NCBI GenBank assembly: GCA_026545765.1
Contig: CM048844.1
Location: forward strand, 69,731,035-69,795,034
Direction of reading: 5' to 3'
DNA: 64,000 bases
Source of the DNA: Plantago major
Taxonomy: Eukaryota > Streptophyta > Magnoliopsida > Lamiales > Plantaginaceae
The notes under the pieces were generated by a model, which had not been told where the DNA came from, made no database searches, and worked only from the letters and a program-made list of their open reading frames with translations. Positions 9,648 through 19,100 of this stretch are shown here, in pieces. Both the position numbers and the translations under genes were made by a program. Each line of letters begins with the position of its first letter. Position 1 is the stretch's first letter.

Positions 9648-10887
9648 TGATAAGCTCAAATTATACTCTAAAAAACAATTAGAGAATAAGCTGTTGTTGC
9701 AGACTAAAGCCTAACTCGTGATCAATCTCTAGGGAATTAATTAAGCTACGTAGCAGTGAGAGTTAACAGATACTTGCGAGTAAAAATTTGATTGATGGTT
9801 TGGATGTACTTCTAACTAGTTTAACTAAAGCTAAGATTACGATTAACAATGAGAGAAAGATGAATACAGTAGCATGATCCAATTATGCTGATTCGAACTA
9901 GGGATAACACTCATATTTGTCACACGGTCGTTGTACAGCAAATCAATCAATTCGATTCAACCAATTGTTCTTAGAAAATATTATACTGGAGAAATCGTGA
10001 GTCGTCAATTCACAATCCTTAAACATGAACAATTTAGAGAATTTAATACGGACTTATCGAATTGAAGGTTTTTACGATGATTTTATGCGAGACTAACCTA
10101 TATGAGTGCTTTGATAAACCCTAGAACGAATAATCTTCACATACTACTTTATTCAAAGGCGTTTAGCTACTCATACTTGATAATTGCATGCAAAGATTCA
10201 TGGTAAAAATTATGTGAAACATAGATGAAAAGCTCGCATGCAATAACATACAATTCAATCAATGAGAATAAAGAACGAATTGCAAGAAGAAAGCAATGGA
10301 GAAATCTAATAAGGAAAACAAAACTAATACTGTGTCTCTCGCCGCGGCGGAAGAAATAGCTCGCCACGGTGAGCCTTCTTAATCGTAATATATATCCTAC
10401 TCGCAAAATCTCGCCGCGGCGGATTGAATCCTTCGTCGCGGCGAGCCTTCTTCATCGCAATATATATAACCTTCGCATAATCTCGCCGCGGCGGGCACGG
10501 CGAGCTTCAATCTTCAAAACAGAGGATCCACTCGCAAAATCTCGCCGCGGCAGACTAATTCCTTCGCCGCGGCGAGTCTTCTCAAACTACAGAAGATGAC
10601 CACTAGCTAAATCTTGCCGCGGAGGACTGATTCCTCGCCGCGGCGAGCCATGCAGGATGTTTCAATACCAAGCTCGTAAAATCTCGCCGCGGCAGACTGA
10701 ATCCCTCACTGCGGCGAGCCATGCTAACCGACTTGTTCTCATACGACTCAAAAGACAACGATTTCTACAAAACATAAACAAAACACCAAAGCGTAAAAAC
10801 GAACTAAAAAGACTACAAAAGTAAAGACAAAGACTCACAAAGACCGTAAAAAAAGACCAAATGAGACGTTAGAATATTGTCTCATCA
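9648..10887 (-). repeat. Athila-like LTR B (3' LTR), nested in element A
   Basis: Runs from TGATAAGCTCAAATTATAC to TTGTCTCATCA, 1.24 kb. It is followed by the polypurine-side sequence AAAATCCCCTAACC, so it is the 3' LTR of a minus-strand element whose interior lies to the right. It interrupts the 3' untranslated region of element A, a same-family nested insertion. It carries the GC-palindrome array at about 10338-10730. Confidence 0.88.
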
Positions 10888-12346
10888 AAATCCCCTAACC
10901 GAACCTTTGCTCGTCCCCGAGCAAACAAACAAATTAAAGAAAACTAGACTTAGACTACAACATATAATAACACACAGACGAGTCAATCTTCCAAATGACC
11001 GAACTCTACCAATGTAAGCTTTAAATTCACAAGATACAAAAGGGTTGCACTCAACTGGCTTTGACAGAAATAGTGTACAAAAAATCCTGCAAGAGAGTTT
11101 TTCAAATAAATAACACTTAAGTCTAACTCTCCAATCCCTCGCAAGGAAACCCTACAGTATTCTCTCTCACACTTTGGAAGCGTCCAGTGGGTTAAACACT
11201 CAAGAACAATAAGAGAAAAGGAAGGTGACTCTCTTCATAAAGGTGCCTTAAATACCTCATGCAATGTACTCAATTAGTTATGTCAGAGGGGACTTTTTCC
11301 TTACGTATAGCAGCTTGCCAAGACATAAAACCAACTTCCATAAAACAAATATGTGCATCAAATGAATTAAATTCTAATCAATTTGGCCACTATGGACTCT
11401 TTTAGTCTCACTTTTTTGGTAGTGTCTATTTTACCGAAGTCCGCACTTTTGTGCGTGTTAGTTTGGTGTACGTGCCATCAACCCTCACGGACATATGGCT
11501 TTTTAGGACCACGCCGGTATATAGGTAGTATTTGAAACACGCCCAACACGACTACGGTGATGACAAGCAACATAGATACACTCCGAGACAATTCAACTAA
11601 TTAGGGGGGATACAAATTACAATATTTGAATAATAACATCATAACGCAGTATATTTCTTCTCCCCAAACCGGTTCTTCGCAATGCACTGGCTTTCGACAA
11701 AATGAAACATGAAGAACATGCCGCTCGTCATACTTAACTTAACTGAGTACACATGAGAATGAAAAGGCGCAAACAAGAGGGTTTGCACTTCCCGAAAGGA
11801 TCACACAAGCGCCGGTACAATATTTTTTCATCGGCTTAAAGTTTCTCACCGGCTTGTTGGACTAAAGAGTCAAACAAACTTGCTATTTACAGGAAAAACA
11901 AACTTACGAGATCTTCAGTTCACTACTCTATCTAAGCTGAGAATCGTGCAAAACGTAAGCAGCAAGCAGATTTAACAATCACAATAGAAGTTTTCGTCAC
12001 TTGGAAGAACAACTCAGACTCACAAAAGACTCCAGAAACAAAATGTAATATAGCAGGAAACAATATACGAGACAACATAGGCTCATGATACAATCGACAA
12101 CATGACAACATCCCCAAACCAACACAATTGCTAGTCCCTAACATTGAATAGTGTAAGAGAAAACGACTGTATAGAATGACTAACCATAGCGATGTTTCCG
12201 AAGGTTGAATAAAGCTGATCTAGAAGCGCCTCCACCGAAGCGTTGCTCCCAGAAATCCTACTGTACCTTCCATAGTGTGGCATGCTGCTCCAAGCACTCA
12301 ATCTCACGCTACTCTCTAGCATCTACTCTCCTGTCTCGCTGCTCTC
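10888..12346 (-). mobile_element. Athila-like element B, 3' untranslated part and end of ORF3 (fossil)
   Basis: 10888-12130 is non-coding 3' sequence. It includes a small hairpin CGCAC-TTTT-GTGCG at 11442-11455 and short open frames that match nothing. 12131-12346 aligns with the 3' end of the better preserved ORF3 at 48502-49688 (shared SVSLSAW / SVRLSAW and ISGSxxSVxALLD segments). The element stops at about 12346, where Sirevirus-like pol sequence begins. Confidence 0.7.
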
Positions 12347-12359
12347 TAGCATCTACAAC

Positions 12360-15337
12360 CGAAGAATGTCTCATGGTGATTCAATCTGGCCACACTGAAG
12401 AAAAATGGCTATGGCATAAAAGAATGAGTCACTTGAATTTCAAAACTCTGAATAAGCTAGTCAGGAAAGAGTTGGCGGTTGGTTTACCCAAAATGGCATA
12501 TAGAAAAGAAGGTGTATGCTCAGCTTGCCAAATGGGAAAACAATCCAAAACATCTTTCAAGTCTAAGACTAGACATTCCAGTGAAAGGCCACTGCAATTG
12601 TTACATATGGATTTGTTTGAATCCTCAGTAACTAGTTATGCAGGAAAGAAGTATGGTCTGGTTGTTGTTGATGATTACTCAAGATTCACTTGGGTTGTCT
12701 TTCTCAAACACAAATCTGATGCAAGGGTTGAGATACCTAACTTGCTGAATAAGCTCGAAGTCATGAAAAATGACAAGGTATTTGTAATCAGAACAGACAA
12801 TGGTACTGAATTTGTGAACCAGTACATCAAAGAGTTTTGTACCTGCAAAGGTATACAACATCAACTATCTTCTGTAAGAACACCACAATAAAATGGTGTT
12901 GCTGAAAGAAAGAATAGGACCCTAAAAGAAGCAGCAAGAACAATGCCTGCTGACACTGAAATAAGTGAAATCTATTGGGTTGAAGCTGTAAACACAGCAT
13001 GCTACACTCAAAATAGATGTTTGATTAATAAACACCATGACAAAACTCCGTACGAGCTTTTCATTGGTAGGCCACCTAGTATCAAACATCTAAGGGTGTT
13101 TGGTTGCAGATGTTTTGTTCTTAAAAATGGAAAAGAATACTTGAGAACATTTCAACCAAAGGCAGATGATGGAGTATTTCTTAGTTATTCTCTGAGTTGC
13201 AAAGCCTACAGAATCTACAACAAAAGAACACAAAAGATCGAAGAATCTATTCATGTAGTATTCTATGAAGGAAACAAGAAAGTACTCTTGAATGATGATC
13301 TCTCAGATAGGTTCAAAGAACTAATGATTAAAGATTCTGAAAAAGGATCCTCAGAAGGAAACAATTCTATCATTCAAATAGAGGATGAGTCTGACGATGA
13401 AAAGCAACCTATGCTTAGTAACAACCAGATGACTCTAAGACATGATGAAGAATTTCCTATGAGAATTCCAGAAATGGAACAGGTTACTGAGAACCTTCAT
13501 CATAAAGAGGTATCTGAAAGAGAGTTTGCTGAAATGCAAATTCCTGATATCTCTAACACTGAAAAAGTGTCAGATATCCATGGCATTTCCCATATGTCAG
13601 ATATCTCAGATACTGCACAAGTATCTCATCAAGATCATATTGATTCACACTCAAATCAAAATGATATCCTACTAGTTCAAAACCCATTATGAAATGGATA
13701 AGAAATCATCCTGCAAAGGATGTGATTGGTCCCATAGACCAATGAGTTAGAACTAGAAGAGCAATCGCTGAAAATGCAAGTTGTCTCTATGGATGTTTAT
13801 CTCAAAAATTTAACCAAAGACAATAGAAGAAGCATTAAAGGATCAAAATTGGATCTCTGCAATGCAAGAAGAGTTGGATCAACTTGAGAGAAACAAAGTC
13901 TGGAAACTGGTTCCATTTGCTGACGGAATATCTGTAATCGGAACCAAGTGGATTTTCAGAAACAAAATGAATGAGTCTGGTGAAATAACCAGAAACAAAG
14001 CTAGGTTGGTTGCCAAGGGATTCACCCAGACTGAAGGACTAGATTTTGATGAATCTTATGAACCAGTTGCAAGATTGGATGCAATAAGACTCTTTCTAGC
14101 CTTTGCAGCTCATAATGACTTTACAGTTTATCAGATGGATATCAAGAGTGAATTTCTAAATGGTGAACTGGCTGAGGAAGTCTATGTTGAGCAACCACCA
14201 AGTTTTGAAGTTCCCTCAGAAAGTAGGATGGTCTATAAGCTTCAGAAAGCTCTGTATGGGCTGAAACAAGTTCCAAGAGCATGGTATGATACATTGGCCA
14301 GGTACCTACTAGAAAGTGGTTTCAAGAAAGGAGATGTTGATAAAACACTCTTCACATTGAACGATGATGGGAAACTACTTTTAGTTCAAGTATATGTTGA
14401 TGACATTATATTTGGATCTAAAGACAAGCAACTTTGTGAAGACTTTGCTGAACTCATGAAATGTAAATTTGAGATGAGCATGATGGGAGAATTGAATTAC
14501 TTCCTAGGGCTGCAAGTCAAGCAAATGATGGAATATTCATTAGTCAAACAAAGTATGCAAAGGATATGCTTAATAAGTTCAATCTAAAGCCTTCTGAAAA
14601 GAATGCTAAGATACCAATGAGCATTGGAACCAAAATGACCTATACTGAATCTGACAAGAGTGTTGAAGAACACAAGTATAGGAAATTGATTGGGTCTCTA
14701 ATATACCTCACTGCAAGTAGACCTGATATTCAATATGCAGTTGGAGTGTGCTAGATTTCACAAATCCAATGCACCACACTACAACATTGCTATGAAAATA
14801 TTAAGGTATGTAAAAGTAATCAGTAGAAGTTGGATTGTGGTATCCAAAAGATAGTGGATTGAGTTTGGTTGGCTATTTAGATGCCGACTATGCTGGATCA
14901 TTGCTTGATAGAAAAAGCACCTCAGGAACTTGTCAATTTCTTGGTGCTAGATTAATATCATGGTTCAGCAAGAAACAAAATTTAATTGCCACATCTACCA
15001 CGTGTTTAATATATTGTCAGCCGGATGTTGTGCTTCACAGATATTGTGGATACAACAACAACTCAAAGACTATGGACTCAATGAAGAAAAAACTCCCATT
15101 TTCTGTGACAACACAAGTGCTATTGCCATAATTCAGAATCCTAAGTTTCATGCAAGAACAAAGCACATTGATGTTAGACACCATTTCATCAAAGACCATG
15201 TTGAAAAAGGCAATATAGAGATACTCAAAATTGGCACTGAAGACCAACTTGCAGATATCTTCACTAAGCCACTACAAGAAAGTAGATTCTTAGCCTTAAG
15301 ACACAGTCTTGGACTAATAGAGCTACCAAAGAACTGA
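12360..15337 (+). pseudogene. Sirevirus-like pol remnant alpha-1 (integrase, RT, RNase H)
   Basis: The part present starts in the GAG-pre-integrase/zinc region (LWHKRMSHLNFKTLNKL ... CSACQMGKQSK, 12400-12545). It continues with the integrase core (LLHMDLFESSVTSYAGKKYG, then VVVDDYSRFTWVVFLKHKSD, then RTDNGTEF). The reverse transcriptase region at about 13860-14560 has the usual motifs ([61 protein letters not shown]). RNase H follows (YLDADYAGSLLDRKSTSGTC ... CDNTSAIAIIQNPKFHARTK ... IFTKPLQESRF) and ends at 15337. The order integrase before reverse transcriptase defines Ty1/copia. It is broken in about six places and treated as a fossil. It is nearly the same sequence as the pol of alpha-2. 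Confidence 0.9.
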
Positions 15338-15391
15338 AAAATTTCAGAGAAGAGATATCTGAAGAAGATATCAAAGAAGAGAGAAAAGGTA

Positions 15392-15495
15392 TCTGGAACG
15401 GGTATCCAGAGAAGAGGAATCTGGAATGGGTATCCAGTAACAAAAGGCTAAAGGTTAAAATTGCTATTCAAAGATTTCTGAGACGGGTACTCAGA
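15392..15495 (+). other. Cluster of three ACGGGTA-loop hairpins after pol (alpha-1)
   Basis: Three short inverted repeats with a shared loop: TCTGGA-ACGGGTA-TCCAGA (15392-15410), TCTGGA-ATGGGTA-TCCAGT (15420-15438, five pairs) and TCTGAG-ACGGGTA-CTCAGA (15477-15495). Stem bases differ but remain paired; the loop is nearly constant. They lie between the pol stop and the accessory gene promoter. Function unknown. Confidence 0.75.
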
Positions 15496-15938
15496 TATTT
15501 GGATCACTTAGTGAGGGGGAAAACAAAAGAGAATAGTACAACTGTCTGCAGTCAACTACTCTCTTGAAATTTGTATTATTTCTATCTTTGTGTAAAACTT
15601 GGACAAATACCAAGTGTGAGATAAATTCAGATGCAAACAGTGTTCTTGGTCATACAGAAACGTGATTCAGAAAGCTAATAGCCAAAATTCATTAAATGGG
15701 CACAATTACATTTGTTGATTGTGATCATTGCTGAAGAAGCAATGGTGACCCTTGATGAATTGAGCGATTGATCTTTACGGCAGAGATTAACTCTCAGTAA
15801 ATAGTGGACTGCTAAAATTCCGACAGGGCCCACTATGCATTTAATGCCGAACAAACTTTTACTCACACCTGCCTGCAATTCACAGATACTTACACACAAA
15901 ATTAATTTGTATGGATATGTCTGTGGAGATTACATTGC

Positions 15939-15946
15939 TATATATA
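15939..15946 (+). promoter_or_regulatory. Probable internal promoter (TATA box) of accessory gene, alpha-1
   Basis: TATATATA lies 181 bases before the accessory ATG (16120). The spacing is exactly the same in the third element (60218 to 60399). It is followed by the conserved ATTTTGGCAAAAGAAAT and a C/T-rich leader (for example AATCTCTCACCCAAATCTCT) typical of plant 5' untranslated regions. Confidence 0.55.
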
Positions 15947-16119
15947 TGGGATTTTGGCAAAAGAAATTACTTTCGCCTAATCCAACATACAGACTTGCAC
16001 AAGAATAGCAAAAACTCTTCTTCAACCTCTGCAAATCTCTGTTAGTTTTTCTGCAAAGAATTACTAATCTCTCACCCAAATCTCTTTCTCGTTTTTCAAA
16101 AACTTCACTATTTAAAGAG

Positions 16120-19100
16120 ATGGCTCCCAAACGTGCTTCTTCTCAGAAATCCCAAACTACTACTGGTACTGCTGAAAAGCAAGCACCAGTGCTAGTTATA
16201 ACAAACAATCGGTTGATCGGAGAATTCGACCCTGATCATTGGACTTCAAATCACAGGATGATTTGGGGTGGTGCCATAATTGAGGAATACCTGGTTGCTG
16301 CAATAGAAAAGCAGACTGATAGGAAGTTGGTACTTGATATGCTTGAAAAGGCAAAAATCAAGGGGTTTCTATCTGCTCTTCCCAGTGGAGTTTCTTCACT
16401 GGCTGTTCTGGAGTTTTACAACAACTCCACAATTATTTCCAAGATCTCTGAAGGCACTGAGATAGTGTCTATCAAGACCAAAGTCCAAGGACAAGAAATT
16501 CGCTGACAAACAATTTCTCGTGGAGTCGTTTGAACTTCAAAATCTTGGAAAGGATTTTGAAATTGACACCAAGGATGAAGATCTCCTTGAAGGTGTGAAG
16601 CAACTTTACAGTAATGTGTGTGATTTTGACAAACCAGACACACCCATCGACTTTAAGCTTGCTGACATAAGGACCAGACATCTTTTGGTCCACTGGGATG
16701 TGTTGGCATGTATTCTTCACAGAGGCTTCGATGGTCCACAAGGAGGTGCTGACCAGATAAGCCAAGAACGCTGGATGATGTTGTTCTTGTTGAGTCAACA
16801 AGACAAAAGGCTGGAAAACCCTTTTAATTGGGGGAAGTACGCCTTCATTAAATTTGTGAAGAAAATACTAGGCTTTGAGCCTAGAATCGTTAAGGGCCTT
16901 GCTGAGCCAAAAGCCACAGTAAGCTATGGACTGCAAATTCGCTACTTACTGGAATGTCTTGGCATTGAGCTTAGAGAGACGGCAGATGTTGCCAACAGTA
17001 ACCTACTCTACAAATATGAGTATACAAACATGATGAAAAAGGTTATTGGATCTCAGAAAGGTTCCAAGAAACGAAAGACTGAAGAGGTATCTGAGGGAAA
17101 AGTTGCGACCAAGAAGCCCAGAACTTCACGGAAGAAGTCTGCTGGCAAATCAGAAGGCACACCCATTGAGGTTGTCGATTCTCAGATACCTGACGTCGTT
17201 GCAGATGAACTCATCAATGCTGCAAAAGAGGCATCGGCTACTGAACAAGTAGATTCAGCAAGAGAAAGTGCTTTCAGAAATGTGAAGACTATTACAGACT
17301 GCCTTGCTGATGAACTCATAAATGTTGAAAAAGTTCAAACTCTTTCTGCAGAAGCAGCAGGGATTGTTGATAACTCTGTTCCAGATTTCGATGACGAATC
17401 GGACGAGGAGAAGATCCCAGACCCCAAGGTTACTGAAAAAGTAACCAAGGCAAAGGGGAAGAACAAAAGGTCCAAGGTTGCTGAGAAAGCAACTAGCTCA
17501 AAGGTTGCTAAGCAAGCACCTATAGCAAAGGTTGTTGGTGCCAACACACCATTAGGAAAAATCACGTATAAACAACTTCAAGAAGCCCTCATGAGTGGTG
17601 ACCTAGTGTTGGTAGACGCTGATGTCAACACCACACTTAAAAATTTGGAAGAGCTCTCAAGCTCCAAACTTCGCCTGCACAACCACAACAACCACAACCA
17701 CAAGCCACAAGTGGTTGATGAAATGGTAAATGAACTCCATTTCGACATATCAGCTATGCAACATGCTGAAGAAAATCTTGCAAACAAGCAGGTTCCCCAA
17801 CTCCTAGAGAGGGATCAAACTGAGACACCTGCTCAGAATGATCAAACAAGGGAGGCAACTGAGTCAGTCACTCAGGAAAGGTCTGAAGTACCAGAAACTT
17901 CAAACAAAGAAGCCATAATGGAACAGCAAGACCAAAGCATAGAAGGGTCACAAGTTCCAGAGACCAATCAGCCTGACAATGCTCAGGTAGCTGAATGGTT
18001 TAACTCTCTACTTGTGAAATTTTATGTTCATCAATCTTGTTACTTATAAAAATTTCTTTGTTACAGGCTGAATTAGAAACAAAAGAACAAGAGGAAGCTG
18101 AAAAGCTTGCCTCAGAGACTGAGAAGGAGGCTACTACCTCACCTCTTAAGGAATCTGAGCCTGTGCTACAGGTGATAGAGAATTCCCTAAGACATTACTT
18201 TTCAGATATTTGTTAATTCACTTAACTAATCAAGTGGATGTTTCTAATAGGCTCCAACTGAGAAGGAAAATGATAAGGCTGAGAAGCCCAACTCATTAGA
18301 GAATCAACCAGAGACTCACAAAGTCTCTGAGGAACAAGTATCTGAGCCTTCTATTGAGAAGGTATATATATATATATATATTTCAGATACCTATAATCTT
18401 CACAGACAAATCTCTGATCATTTTTCTCAAACACTTTCTACTTAACAGGTTCAAAAAGAAGTAGAAGTTGCTGGGGAATTGCCCGCTCAATCCCCACAAC
18501 AAATGGAAATTGATGAGGCATCAAAGCCTTCATCACAAGAAAAATTTCCAGAGACTGCACGAGTCTCTGAGCAACAAGTATCTGAGCCTCCAATACTGGA
18601 GGTAATTGACCTCTCAGATATCTGATTTTGTAAATAGAATTTTTCTTTATAAAATTTCCTAAGTGTTATGATTCTCAGGTTCAAAAAGAAAGAGAGGATG
18701 CTGAGGATCAGACTTCCAAGTCTCCTACTCACACCAAGATATCTGAGGCACCTGGAACCTCAGTAGTCCAACCTTCTCGATTCATCGCTGCATGTAACAC
18801 AGATACTTGACTACTCTAAAACTCAGATATCTACACAAGTTTTGAAACTAATTCAAAACTCTCTCTCTCAGGCTCAAAGTAGTGCCAAGAAGGAGTCAAA
18901 TGATGACTATGAAAACCTTCTTCCCTTCTTCAAGACTCATACCTTGCCAAAGCATATTCAATGCTTCAAGAAATGGCAAAGGTTAAGGTGCTCTGATCTC
19001 TCTGAAATACTGAGAATCACAAATCAACCAACAAGACGAGCACGAGCTCTTGATCTGGAAAACTATATCCACGCAATGTTCCCTACTGAACAATATCAAG

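Noticed and set aside
10338-10730. Regularly spaced GC palindromes as a CRISPR-like array
   Set aside because: The repeats are degenerate and unevenly spaced and lie inside a plant LTR. There are no cas genes and the context is clearly eukaryotic.
11442-11455. CGCAC-TTTT-GTGCG hairpin as a terminator
   Set aside because: A factor-independent bacterial-type terminator has no meaning in plant nuclear DNA. The related copy at 9627-9640 has an imperfect stem, so conservation is weak.
11932-12144. Small minus-strand open frame (70 codons), repeated at 36939-37151
   Set aside because: It lies in the non-coding 3' part of the Athila-like element, matches nothing, and is preserved only because the block was duplicated.
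18362-18380. (TA)n run as a TATA promoter
   Set aside because: It starts exactly at an intron donor (AAG|GTATAT) within the accessory gene, and element 3 has no such run at the same intron. It is a small microsatellite in an intron.
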